The notes beneath the pieces were generated by a model. It was not told where the DNA came from. It did not search any database and saw nothing but the letters and a program-made list of their open reading frames with translations. Shown piece by piece: positions 13,601 through 26,805 of a stretch of DNA of 64,000 bases (the first letter of the stretch is position 1; the number at the start of each line of letters is the position of its first letter). Origin of the DNA: Panorpa germanica (lineage: Eukaryota > Arthropoda > Insecta > Mecoptera > Panorpidae); contig OY783205.1 of NCBI GenBank assembly GCA_963678705.1, positions 28,015,034-28,079,033 on the forward strand, given 5' to 3'. A program made the position numbers and the translations under genes.

Positions 13601-16600
13601 CTCCCCCGCAACGTTCCACCACCATTCGTCATAACAGTGCACCAATTTACATTGCATAGGTAAGATAAAATCAGCTGATTGTCTTCCAATTATCTTCCTA
13701 ATTATAATTTCATCACATGGATTACAGGATTTATAGTAGCGAAATAAAAATCGCGATGAAAAGAGATAGAACTATAGGAAACCGTGTTTTACCAGCTCGA
13801 TGTTGTTTATCTCAGTTTCTGACAACTTAAATATATTTTTATATCATCCCTCATGATTCACCCTTAAAATAAACGTGATATTTTTATCCAGAATTATGAA
13901 ATAAACCCTAAAAAAATATGAATCTTACCAAAAGATTGATCGGTCAACCCCTAAACCTTTTTACAATGTTTATTTGTAGTAAACACAGGGTGAAAAATCC
14001 ATTGATCCGATGTACAACGCACTTAAGCTTTTATAAAACCCTAAAACGACGCCTGGCGTCGCTTTTCTTGAAACACTGCTAGCTGCGACCTCATTCTGCC
14101 AGTTTCAAATACTGTCTTTATTTTTATTTGGATTCATTTGGAAAGAAAATCTGAGGACAGCATCCTCACTAGCTCTCGTTACGAGGCGAGGAAAATAAAC
14201 TTCAAATACGAACGCGATGCTTTTGTGGGTAAACCTACTAAGGGTGGGCGGTGGTTAGATGGAGAGGGGTGGTAACGTGAGACCTTATCAAGGAATTACA
14301 GGAATTGTGGATTCTAAAAGGAGCTGTGCTCTTCAATTAAACTGTAAGACTTTTGACTGCTGCGAAAGTTTCACTTTCATTTCTGTTTTCGTTTCGGTTT
14401 GTACTTCTTTCAGAACTTTGTTTTTCCAATTAATTTTATACAATTTCAAATCTATATTTTCAGTCGATGTATTACGAAGAGAAATTTTCCTAAAAGTATG
14501 TTGATAAAAACTAATTTTTATAGAATATTAAACACGTTGGGCTAAGATGTTATAATGTTCTAATATAGAGATTTATAGCAGCTTTATATGAGCTTAAAAA
14601 GCTCTACAAGCCTATTTTTCTAAGAATTGATGAGATATTTCAATTCTCATAAATATTAAATCGATGTCCAAAAGCTAAATTGAAATTAGGTAGAAAATAA
14701 ATAAAAAGCTTTTTTGCAAAACAAAATGAAGCTTTCACAAATGAAATATTCATATAATTACTTTTATCTGTTCATTCTTAATTTCCTTTCAAATCCCTTA
14801 ATTATTATGCTATGTAATATCCTTAAACCCCTGAGGGCTTTATAAATTTCAAGCGCATTGTTTATTTTCTCCTAATAATCCAGGGGTATGTTTTCTGTAG
14901 CCTTTCTATATCCGGTTACGTTTGATCCTGCCTTTCTAAACTCATGTATCTGGATGTCGACCTACAATTACACCCTTGGGATGGAATTTAAGTACTCTCA
15001 TTAGAACAATTTACTATAGTTACTAGATTTTTTTTATATAGGAAAAATTGTATTACAATTTTCATAAACCGGGCCTGCATGAATTCTTTCTATTTAATCT
15101 GTTGTTAACTTGTTAATGAAAGCTCCGCGATATCAGATATATAAAAATGGTTTCCAATTTAGAAATCACCGTAAAAAACTACGCTAGAAAATGTATTAAG
15201 TCGTCAAAATAAAGTTGTGTTTTTATTGAAAATATTAAAGGTCATATTATTGTTTATTTTATAGAAATTGGAATTCTTTTTTCGTTTATTTTATCATGTT
15301 TCTTGATATAGTTTTTTGTGCTGATTTCAAATCTGTAATTTGTTTTTTCATAAGTGTTATTAATGTTTGAACTGTAACATGATTATCCATTTAATAATCT
15401 CTACCTATACCATTACACATAGCAGTAATATTTGCAATTATGATTCGTGTTATATCATGTTTTAAAATATGCAAACATTACGTGTATATTATTTTACAAA
15501 ATAATTTGAAACTTTTGCGGGAACAAACAAATTTCAAACCGCAATTATTTTAATGGAATGGAATGTTAACTAACGTTCAGCAAGCACACGGGTTATAATC
15601 TCCCTTTTGTGATACAATGAAAATTGTTTTTCCAAAATACTATACGTAAAGTAAAAATCTAAAAAAAAACAAAGATAAAAAACAAACAAAAAAGAGAGGA
15701 ATCTCAAGTCACTTATATGTGCCTCTGTTGTCAAGATTATTTGTTAAAAAACTTAGTTAGTAACTTAACTTCACAGTCAATTATGTGTTAGTTTTATACC
15801 GTACTTATTTATTTAGAAAATGCCGCGAACTTTCTACCTATTTATAACATCAACAAAAGAAATTAGTTAAAGATTACTTCTTTATTTAACTTTTAATTTA
15901 TATCACATGATGTGTAAATAAATAAGAGATAAAAGTAAGAAAAAGTTTTTCAATTTGCAATTTTATTTGTATTAGTATTAGCTCAATGTTATAGAGTAAG
16001 TTTCATTGTTTTTATATTTATATAATATGCATATAAAAGGTGTGCTAACTCTTTGAGTGTTATTTAGATATTGGTAACACTGACGCGCTTCACATATTGA
16101 CAGATACATTGTATAAGTCTCCACTACATAACTGTTAAGTATCTCCTATCAAAATCATATACAAAAGAAATGGTGGGCTAACAAAAAGGTATCGCCTCAT
16201 TTAGAACACCCCGTGTGAAAGAGATAGCATATTGTGTTAACCTAATTTCACTATAGAGTCGTAAAACTTTAAACAATAATTCAGAGTCGTAAATTTACTG
16301 GCTGCAATGCAAATTGCAATAGACACTGCACTGCAAGAGCGTCACAAAGTTTGTCGATAAATCCGAATATGTGATTCCATCGGCGAGTTAATAGTGCCAT
16401 TGCATCAGTGAGCTTTAAATCGTAAATCGGATTTCGTAACCCAATTCCATTTTATATGGATGTCATTTGTCATGCAGATCTACACAATAACTCGGGGTAT
16501 TAAATACCAAAAAATGACGTATGCAGACATGAGCATTCGCGCAAAAATTTAATCAAAAAGAGCAAAGATTGTGTCAGTTTATATATTCCTTTAACAGTTC

Positions 16601-19600
16601 CCTCTTCTCCACAAATACATTTATCCGCTGGGCATTTAAAGGTCCAGATCTTAATCCGTATTAAATCTTTAATGGTCTTATTGAATCAATAAAATAATTT
16701 TCTAATGATTTGGTTTGCTTACATTTATATTTTCTATAATCATTGTCAATGATTTTCATGTCTTGTAACAGAAACATTTTGTTTTAGAGCAAAAGCAGAA
16801 CCAGAATACTAAAGTTAACTAAACAAGAAATTGTATAAACGAAATATGCAGTTTGGCAAAGAAATGCCAGAAAATAAATGGTAACGAATTCATCTTGTTG
16901 ACTACATCTGTTCAGAATTTGTTATTTTCCCTTACATATTTTTGAATTCAGTACGGGAATGGAACAATAGTATAAAACGGATATAAATAAGGTATAGACA
17001 TGTAAATAAAATACTGCAAAATTTAAATAAAACAATATATGATATAGTAATATAATAGCGTTATGTATTGGAACTAACCTATACATCTAGAGGGTTCAGT
17101 GCTGGATTCTGGGGCATCTGTATCATGAGTATTAAGACTTATTATTAGCTCTCATCTAGGACGCCTCTGATTCTACCTAATGAACAACTCAGTTTAAGTG
17201 AATTATCTTGCCTAACTGTTCTTTGCCAAAGCTCGCTACGCATACTGAGGCTTCATGTTAGATCGATCTACGCCACGTGATCCCTCCGAGAAGCACGTGT
17301 CATTCGTGAGAGGCGGAAGGTCACGAAACACGTGACCAGGGTTACACGTTTTATATTCAACTGACGTAGAAATGCTTTCAGCTTCCGCAGAGATGTAGCA
17401 AAAAGTACAACACTAAATGGACCACTACTTTTTATGCTTTATGGTAGTTCACTTATCATTTAAGATAAATGACTTCTTGTATCGCTCAAGTTAGAATGTA
17501 TTGTAGCGTTATGGGAGGCATGCGCAGTTGTAGCCGAGTTTCTATATCAATTAACAACAAAAATTAGATCTAAAAAATACATTAAAGGTAAGCTTTCACT
17601 TGTATCCCTGAAACGCATTGGTTTTATTGTATGAAACATAGAAGAGAAGGAAGCGAAGAGGACGTAGTATGCAACGAGGTGTACAAATTTTAGTAGTTTC
17701 TGTATTTCTATAAGTAGGGGGTAGTTTAAAGGATTTTGCTTCGAAAAACAACTCTATTTCAGAAAGCATAACTCTGACGATCTCAGTTATTGTCTTAGAA
17801 AACCTAATAAGGCGATAGTAAGGACGAGTGCTCTCTATTATATTCGTCATTTGTCACATATTCTAATGCGGATCTGCCCTATTCTATAGATAGTAGTTCC
17901 CTCTAAGTTATTGCTCCGTTTTGAAACTAATCTGCGATAATTACATCCATTCGACCTAATCGGGTTTCAGTGACAATAATTCTAAGTAGAATTAATGTCT
18001 TCAGTGTTGCCTTCTCCGAAACGTTGAGAAATGGGGGCACGGCGACTTGCTTCGGGTTACCCATTTCCTGTCTCAATTTTCTTTATATTTTTCTTTATGC
18101 GACTATCTGACCATAAGATTTTTATCTTCGCATAGAAAGAAAACCTCATAAAACTAGTCTTCTTTTAGATTGGGTTACTACATCTTCTACAGTCACTGAT
18201 AAAAACATTTCACGAATTTGACAGTTGTGAACTATATTTTAATTTCTGTAAAACTGTAAAATTATTTTTTAATTAGTTAAAATATTATCACTTTAAATAA
18301 ATAATTAAAAATCGAGATAGTTTCAGGAAATTATATCATATATTACCGTCTCTTTCTTTTTAATTTATTATTTTTATAACAAAAACAAATGTAATCTATT
18401 CTTTCAAAACTTTACCAGTTTCATTATTATTTTATTTTTATTTAAAACAGGATTTACGTTTATAATATAATATGATGAAACGTTTTCGTTATTCTTTCCC
18501 TCGCGTGCATCAAGAGCCGGGAAATGGGACAAATAAATAAATGGAAAAATAGAAAATTCTTTCCAAGCTGTACGAACCAGTAGGATTCTCGTGACCACAA
18601 TGATTAATGATGAAGGAATCTGCAGCATCATTCTCGGTTAAAAAACTGATGTTCCAAATCCTAATTTATTTTTAACACACTTCCAACTAATGACTACAAT
18701 AGCGCCAGGTCTTCCGTAATTCCCAAGCTGCCCACGTACTCAACTCAATTTATAGGGGTCGTTTTCTTAAATTTTTGGTTAAAATATAGGGTAATATTGG
18801 CATTTCCTTATCAATGTTAAGTTCTACAGAATTTGGGGATGGTTTACGACCCCTTTATAACGAATCCTGGTTGCAGACACATTCTGTATGATCTCTACAA
18901 CAAATGTTTTGCTAAGACAAATGCAGGGATAATATATTATGTGACCTGAATATAAAATATTAAAAAGAAAACTTCAAAAACTATCGCTCACAAAACTAAA
19001 AAGTGTTAAAACTTTTATGACCCTTAAAGCAAAGAGCTTTTGTATACCAAGGATTAATTTCACTCGTACAGTTATAGTTTTTATGACAGAAACAGGGTGA
19101 AGTGAATAGCGGAGAGAGAGGGTCTGTCTAGAACCATTTATCTTCTGTGTTAGGGAGAAATGGGAGGCTACAGCTGGACCGCATCAATTCAATGTCTGCT
19201 AGAAGTCGTTTACTTTGATGGAGTGGATTTATTTGATTGCTGACTTATTGAACCGAAGCAAATAAAAATATTAAGTTGAAATGAAAAGAAAAAACACAAA
19301 TTGTCGACTGATTTACGCATGCACTTTGACCTCAACTGTAGAACGTGAGGAATAATCCCCCGGGGATTTAAATATGTTATTGATAAGAGTATCCCATAGA
19401 TTCAGTTACGTATATATTTTAATGTCTTTTGCATTTGATGTAACAGACTTATTTTAAACTTTGACAAATAATAAAACGTGGTGTATATGCTTAAAGGGTT
19501 ATTTATTCATTTGTAGCGTAACCATATTCAAATTGAAACCCTCATTGAAGTGGGTCACAAATTAGAACATGTTACTGAGATAATATAATTACCTATCTCT

Positions 19601-21046
19601 CCCCCTAATCCCCGCCCCACTCTCATCGTTTAATTAATGTTGCATCAGCTGTGGTTCAGCCTGGAACGCAGCAACACTACCTACACCACGGTCATGAATA
19701 GTTTTGTTAAGCGGGGGTTGCAGCGCACACAGTTCTGGCACATTCAGTAAACAACGTGCCACTGACGACCGCTAAGGGAGTAACAGGTTGAGGCTTTTCA
19801 TATCGCTGCTAACGAGCAATCAACCACCCCTGAGGTGTTTATACAGAACCCTATACGCCTACCAGATCCGGTGATATCGAATGACAATTTCATTGCGGAA
19901 ATCAGAGGCAGATTTTTGAAAAATTAGATTTGTAGTAGTATGATATTAATCTTATATTTTATGTAGTTGTATTATGTAGCGCAAATTCTATTAAAATGTA
20001 TTACAGTGTCTAGAATACTTATCCAAAATTTTCCACAAGCTCTTCGTGTAAGAGAAACTCTTGGGATAACCTAATTCAAATTATCTAAAATGTTAAGGTA
20101 GTTAGCAAGCTATATAATCGTCCCAGCGGGAGTTAATCCTTAATCCAGTTTATTTTATTCCGTAAAGTTAACAGAAAACTAATTAAAATATTTTCTAATT
20201 AAATAAATAAATTGATTTAATCAACAATTACAACTTTTTGTTTTATTCTATGATTTTAATTATGATTTCTCTCATTCTACAATTATGTTATAATTGAAAT
20301 AAATTAATAATTCCACAATCTAGAGCACGTTTAATTAACACAATTAAAAGTTTTAGTTCATTTACATTTTGATAACGAAATGGTTTCATGGAATTTATAT
20401 CCAACGTAATGAAGTCAACTATTTGAAGGTTTGTAACACTGATTCTTGTTATTGGCAGCACTGTATGTATAAAGTTTTGTATTTAAATGTCTTTCGTAAA
20501 CCATAAAAAGCACTTGCGTATCTCACAAATCAAACGCGTTGAATATTATCGGTAATTGTTTAAATATTTATTTGAACTGGCGAGTCTATTAATAATATAT
20601 ATAAAATACAATACAGAAATCGAAATACCAACGTGAAATAATTAAATTTTAATTAAACTTTACATAAACATAGGTTATCCATTATTGTCAATAATAATTA
20701 ATTAACCACTAATGCCAGTGCGACAAGGGCTGCTGTCAAAAGCACGTATTTCATTTATCAACCCAGCAACCCCACGAAACCATGAATTAATATGACATTG
20801 CATATTTTATTACAACAAAATATCGGACGTAATCTGATTTGTATCATCAGTGTTATCTTTATCATCACCCACGAGTCGAAACGTAAAATTTATGTAACTC
20901 GATGTAATCATAGAGTTTGCCATAGCGAACAAGGACATGCTTTTCATTAGATTGTCTTAAAATATGAAATTTAATTTCAAATTTTATTTTGTTACAGATA
21001 TGCTGAATTCAAGATGGCGTCTCAACAGCCACAGCAGGTATATTAA
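10606..21046 (+). CDS. Small single-pass membrane protein, unknown function
   Basis: The three coding exons are 10606-10771, 13453-13594 and 20998-21046; phases 1 and 2 match at both junctions. They encode 118 residues. Residues 24-41 form a hydrophobic signal-like segment and about 42-68 a short loop or ectodomain. Residues 69-89 form a transmembrane helix, followed by a basic, cysteine-containing juxtamembrane patch (REKCQRRR) and a short Tyr- and Gln-rich tail. This predicts a type I microprotein, or a two-pass hairpin if the first segment is not cleaved. The exon containing the start codon is preceded by an acceptor (AG at 10600-10601), so at least one untranslated exon lies upstream. The last exon can end at the TAA at 21044-21046, followed by AATAAA at 21062. 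A GT donor at 21038 could instead splice it onward. I do not recognise the family. The exons look coding because hydrophobic pattern and phase agree across introns of 2.7 and 7.4 kb. Confidence 0.65.
15318..15352 (+). repeat. Possible relict of the 278-bp satellite
   Basis: It resembles the part of the 278-bp satellite unit that reads GCTGATTTCAAATCTGCAAT, with few changes. It is solitary, in an intron of the membrane-protein gene. The match is short, so it may be a fragment of a wider dispersed family. Confidence 0.35.
16182..16220 (+). repeat. Dispersed repeat terminus, copy 1
   Basis: Carries the core GGTATCGCCTCATTTAGAAC followed by ACACCC. Related copies lie at 22338-22373 (same strand) and 40199-40236 (opposite strand). 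The shared end suggests a terminus of a short interspersed or terminal-repeat element family. Confidence 0.55.
17274..17334. promoter_or_regulatory. Cluster of three CACGTG E-boxes
   Basis: Perfect CACGTG palindromes occur at 17274-17279, 17294-17299 and 17329-17334, within an unusually GC-rich patch in the second intron of the membrane-protein gene. The third is followed by AC, close to the GTCACGTGAC-type site bound by MITF/TFE-family bHLH factors. CLOCK/CYCLE and MYC/MAX also bind this core. The clustering suggests an intronic enhancer. The factor cannot be named from sequence. Confidence 0.4.
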
Positions 21047-21061
21047 AATTATTACATCACA

Positions 21062-21067
21062 AATAAA
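21062..21067 (+). terminator. Polyadenylation signal AATAAA
   Basis: It lies 16 bp after the in-frame stop of the membrane-protein gene. If used, it makes exon 20998-21046 the terminal exon with a very short 3' untranslated region. Confidence 0.4.
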
Positions 21068-22080
21068 ATAAGCAGTTTAATTAAGATTCTATGACTAACT
21101 TTTTTTATTATAACATAGAGTTAATAATAAATATATGAATTTCTTCATAAAAGTTATTATCACCAAAGCTTATATTTTAAAGTTAATATTATGACCAACA
21201 AGCGCTGTTAGACTTACTGAATTTTATTACACTTTTAATGACTACTTTTGATTACTGCTTTTTGGAGAATTTATTACAAAATTTATGGGCTGTATTATTT
21301 GGAAATTAATTTACTTGGGTCTTTATTGTCTTGGCGAAGAAAAAGTCTAGTAAATTCATTGTTAAAAAGAAGCCAATCGTGTGTTTTGCATAGGCAATGA
21401 TTTAAATTCGAATTTTCAATGCGCGCAGCGCTCCCATCTGTCCGCCATCTTGAAAATAAGGGTGTTATCAGTTTATTTGTTTGTTTTAAAAAACTATAGC
21501 TCTCACAAAAAATTTGTAAAGTACTTTTTTGTAGATAATACTACTATCTGCAGTTTTTGTTAACTATTTTTTATTTTAACTTTTATAATAATGAAATTAA
21601 AAGCAGTACTACTTATACTAAAATGAAACAGTCGGAATTACAGATATATAACTGTCTCTACGGTACCATAAAAGATTTCAGAAAGTGCTAAAATATGTAA
21701 ATATTTGTACCAAAAACAAACATTTAACTTTTTGACATTGATTTTATTTTACATTTTATTCTTAAGAGAAAATACATTAATTTTGCATTATATACGGTGA
21801 AACTTGAAACTGAAATGAACCGGGAGGATTACCCCACTCTTGACGAAGCGACAGGCACATCAATAGGGCTCAAAAGTACCCTACAGTTCACTGAATACGG
21901 TAGCTAATTTGTGGTCATAAATATTTGCTTTTCAACTTCATAAAATCAATTTAAGCTCAATATAAAATTGATCTACTTATTTTAGGTTATTTTGTAAATG
22001 CTGTATACCACGTCAGTATTAATTTGTATAAGTAGCACTTTATATATTCTTTTTACAAAAAACAAATTCTACAAAGAGTT

Positions 22081-22190
<110 letters not shown>

Positions 22191-22337
22191 GCATTGCAAG
22201 TAAGGCGATCCTCTTTGTAATTAGACATTGTTAAATACCTTGATTATTAATTTAATACCCCGTTGAATTGTGTACGATATAGCAACAAGTTATTATTGTT
22301 TATACTATACACCTCTCCAAGTTCCATCTTCTGTGCA

Positions 22338-22373
22338 ACAAAAAGTTATTGCCTTATTTGGAACACCCTGTAT
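22338..22373 (+). repeat. Dispersed repeat terminus, copy 2
   Basis: Shares the segment reading TTATTGCCTTATTTGGAACA and the following ACACCCTGTA with copies at 16182 and 40199. Confidence 0.5.
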
Positions 22374-23659
22374 TATCTTAAAATTAAAAATTATAAAGTG
22401 TAGACGGAATGTTAGTGAATGATTTATCTTCATGTGATGCAGTAGATTGTGATAGGTAGAATTTATCTAAAAACAAGGTATTTTGTTCAATACCAGCAAG
22501 ATTAACTCATTAGGGAATAATCCCACATCGATTTAACCTATTTAAATTTATAATGATAAATACACCTACTCTCTAATGGGTTAATAAATATTTAGCCGTT
22601 TATTATGAAAGTGGGATAAGTCTATTTTTGTTTTGAGAAATATTTAAGCCTTCTTATTTGAATAAATATAAATTTTTATGTGATTTCTTATAATCTGATT
22701 CAGTAACAACTGAAAAATAATGCTAATCATGTGAAATAAATAGTATTAATGCTTTTATATTTATCAAAAATGGACATTTCCTACTTCTAAAATAAAAGGT
22801 CCATATATTTTATAATATGTTAATTATACGGGTTAATTATAAGAAATATTTAATTTAAAATCCAAATCACGATAGTTCGGCCGTGATTTATATTTAAAAG
22901 AGGTTATAAGAGCGGTATAAATCTATTATACGATAATGAATTTTATCTTATTCGTTTCTATATACATCATAGAAAAATAAGTGAGTCAGTGCTTTTTAGT
23001 TATATCGGCAGTTTATACCCCACAACTTGTTTTAAGTATGAGTTGCCGCCGAACTCTCGTAATTTGAACTATAGTTTATATTTTGTATTTTTGGTACCTT
23101 TGGCTAACTAGTCACGTTGTTAATTATGATGTAATGAATGAGAAAAGCTGTGAAATTGATCATAGAGTACGAAAAATGACGGCTGAAATTTAAATATATA
23201 ATGCAGATGAAAAAAACTGCAGAGAAACCATTTCCCGGGAAGGCATAACATAACAAATAAACATTAAAAAAGTGTTTTGTGTCACAGCATTATCTCATTC
23301 ACTACATAAGAAAAATATGATTAAATTTAAATTAAATCGAATTTAATTTTGATGTATAGAGAATTTATTTCTTCCTCATTTTCTCAATAAATTTAGAAAA
23401 GTAGAAAATTAAATCTGTCCCATTTTTGCAGCAGTTTAAAAATTGTCTGTAAATTTTCCTTCGTGGACCAAAAAATTTCTGTGTGTAGAATATATTAAAA
23501 AGTTGAAATATCTATACTAAGAAAAATATTTTTTGTACGATGATGAGAAAGGAAAGGGAATTTATGATTAGCAAACGGGCCCTTAAAGACTCTTAATTAC
23601 TGCAAAAACACAGCCGATAACAACAGCTTTTTAGACGAAAAAAATATAGATTCTGTCGT

Positions 23660-26340
23660 TAGGCTTTAAAGTAAATAACTGCTTCATTACATTTTAAATA
23701 TCCACGCGATTCTGGCTTCTGTGCGACCTTTTTTAAATTCATGGACTTTTTTTCTAAAATTTTTTTTTGGATTTCTTAAATTTTTTTGATGCAGTTATGT
23801 TTGGTAGGCTTTAAGATAAAAAACTGCTTCATTACATTTTAAATATCTACGCGATTCTGGCTTCTGTGCGACCTTTTTTAAATTCATGGACTTTTTTTTC
23901 TAAGAATTTTTTTTGGATTTCTTAAATTTTTTTGATGCAGTTATGTTCGGTAGGCTTTAAGATAAAAAACTGCTTCATTACATTTTAAATATCTACGCGA
24001 TTCTGGCTTCTGTGCGACCTTTTTTAAATTCATGGACTTTTTTTTCTAAGAATTTTTTTTGGATTTCTTAAATTTTTTGGATGCAGTTATGTTCGGTAGG
24101 CTTTAAGATAAAAAACTGCTTCATTACATTTTAAATATCTACGCGATTCTGGCTTCTGTGCGACCTTTTTTAAATTCATGGACTTTTTTTTCTAAAAATT
24201 TTTTTTGGATTTCTTAAATTTTTTTGATGCAGTTATGTTTGGTAGGCTTTAAGATAAAAAACTGCTTCATTACATTTTAAATATCTACGCGATTCTGGCT
24301 TCTGTGCGACCTTTTTTAAATTCATGGACTTTTTTTTCTAAAAATTTTTTTTGGATTTCTTAAATTTTTTTGATGCAGTTATGTTTGGTAGGCTTTAAGA
24401 TAAAAAACTGCTTCATTACATTTTAAATATCTACGCGATTCTGGCTTCTGTGCGACCTTTTTTAAATTCATGGACTTTTTTTTCTAAGAATTTTTTTTGG
24501 ATTTCTTAAATTTTTTTGATGCAGTTATGTTCGGTAGGCTTTAAGATAAAAAACTGCTTCATTACATTTTAAATATCTACGCGATTCTGGCTTCTGTGCG
24601 ACCTTTTTTAAATTCATGGACTTTTTTTTCTAAGAATTTTTTTTGGATTTCTTAAATTTTTTGGATGCAGTTATGTTCGGTAGGCTTTAAGATAAAAAAC
24701 TGCTTCATTACATTTTAAATATCTACGCGATTCTGGCTTCTGTGCGACCTTTTTTAAATTCATGGACTTTTTTTTCTAAGAATTTTTTTTGGATTTCTTA
24801 AATTTTTTTGATGCAGTTATGTTCGGTAGGCTTTAAGATAAAAAACTGCTTCATTACATTTTAAATATCTACGCGATTCTGGCTTCTGTGCGACCTTTTT
24901 TAAATTCATGGACTTTTTTTTTCTAAGAATTTTTTTTGGATTTCTTAAATTTTTTGGATGCAGTTATGTTCGGTAGGCTTTAAGATAAAAAACTGCTTCA
25001 TTACATTTTAAATATCTACGCGATTCTGGCTTCTGTGCGACCTTTTTTAAATTCATGGACTTTTTTTTCTAAGAATTTTTTTTGGATTTCTTAAATTTTT
25101 TTGATGCAGTTATGTTCGGTAGGCTTTAAGATAAAAAAACTGCTTCATTACATTTTAAATATCTACGCGATTCTGGCTTCTGTGCGACCTTTTTTAAATT
25201 CATGGACTTTTTTTTCTAAGAATTTTTTTTGGATTTCTTAAATTTTTTGGATGCAGTTATGTTCGGTAGGCTTTAAGATAAAAAACTGCTTCATTACATT
25301 TTAAATATCTACGCGATTCTGGCTTCTGTGCGACCTTTTTTAAATTCATGGACTTTTTTTTCTAAGAATTTTCTTTGGATTTCTTAAATTTTTTTGATGC
25401 AGTTATGTTCGGTAGGCTTTAAGATAAAAAACTGCTTCATTACATTTTAAATATCTACGCGATTCTGGCTTCTGTGCGACCTTTTTTAAATTCATGGACT
25501 TTTTTTTCTAAGAATTTTTTTTGGATTTCTTAAATTTTTTGGATGCAGTTATGTTCGGTAGGCTTTAAGATAAAAAACTGCTTCATTACATTTTAAATAT
25601 CTACGCGATTCTGGCTTCTGTGCGACCTTTTTTAAATTCATGGACTTTTTTTTCTAAAAATTTTTTTTGGATTTCTTAAATTTTTTTGATGCAGTTATGT
25701 TTGGTAGGCTTTAAGATAAAAAACTGCTTCATTACATTTTAAATATCTACGCGATTCTGGCTTCTGTGCGACCTTTTTTAAATTCATGGACTTTTTTTTC
25801 TAAAAATTTTTTTTGGATTTCTTAAATTTTTTTGATGCAGTTATGTTTGGTAGGCTTTAAGATAAAAAACTGTTTCATTACATTTTAAATATCTACGCGA
25901 TTCTGGCTTCTGTGCGACCTTTTTTAAATTCATGGACTTTTTTTTCTAAAAATTTTTTTTGGATTTCTTAAATTTTTTTGATGCAGTTATGTTTGGTAGG
26001 CTTTAAGATAAAAAACTGCTTCATTAAATTTTAAATATCTACGCGATTCTGGCTTCTGTGCGACCTTTTTTAAATTCATGGACTTTTTTTTCTAAAAATT
26101 TTTTTTGGATTTCTTAAATTTTTTTGATGCAGTTATGTTCGGTAGGCTTTAAGATAAAAAACTGCTTCATTACATTTTAAATATCTACGCGATTCTGGTT
26201 TTTATGCGGCCTTTTTTATTTTCATGGACATTTTCTTCAAAAAGAGAAAAATTGCATTTTCTTGAATTTTTTTGATGCAGTTATATTCGCTTTGCTTTAA
26301 AATAAAGAACTGCATCATTAGATTTTAAATATCTACGCAG
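23660..26340 (+). repeat. 146-bp satellite array, left arm
   Basis: About 18 head-to-tail copies of a unit whose GCAGTTATG landmark recurs at 23791, 23937, 24083, 24229, 24375 and so on, a spacing of 146 bp. Landmarks inside the unit are CTGCTTCATTACATTTTAAA and TCTACGCGATTCTGGCTTCT. The central units are nearly identical, while the first and last copies are diverged, as is usual at array edges. From about 24521 to 25688 the units alternate between TGATGCAG and GGATGCAG variants, which makes a 292-bp dimer. No coding frame is present. Confidence 0.97.
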
Positions 26341-26805
26341 AAACCCAAAAAATTACATTGCTCTTAAAATCATAAAAGTGAACCTTTTCATCATTTTTAA
26401 CAAGATTATAGTCTTCTTTCATCGCATACTCCGATAGAGAGTTTATTATACTTATTTAAAAATGAATTATAAATATTAAATCAGCATTCAAAATTGAGTT
26501 TAAATACGTTATAAAATGATTTACATTTTTCTTAAATTTTTATGAAAAGTAAGAAGGTTATACTCTTCTTACTTTTCATAAAAATTGAAAAAAAAAGTCT
26601 TTATTTTTATAATGGATTTTAACTCAATTTTGAATGCTGATTTCATATTTATAATTCATTTTTAAATAAGTATTTTAGTTTATGATATATCAATATAATA
26701 AATCTCCTTATCGGAGTATGCGATGAAAGAAGACTATAATCTTGTTAAAAATGATGAAAAGGTTCACTTTTATGATTTTAAGAGCAATGCAATTTTTTTA
26801 GTTTC
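26341..26805. repeat. Inverted-repeat centre of satellite palindrome
   Basis: The two satellite arms are joined by unique sequence that is itself a long inverted repeat. For example, CATCATTTTTAACAAGATTA near 26389 recurs in reverse complement near 26737, and ATTCAAAATTGAGTT near 26489 recurs inverted near 26620. At the axis, 26535-26556 and 26565-26586 form a perfect 22-bp stem with an 8-base loop. The symmetry point is about 26560. The two halves differ by small insertions and substitutions. Confidence 0.93.

Noticed and set aside
19624..19870. GC-richer block in the second intron of the membrane-protein gene
   Set aside because: No open frame with splice sites and no recognisable motif cluster; only its composition is unusual, which is not enough to call a feature.
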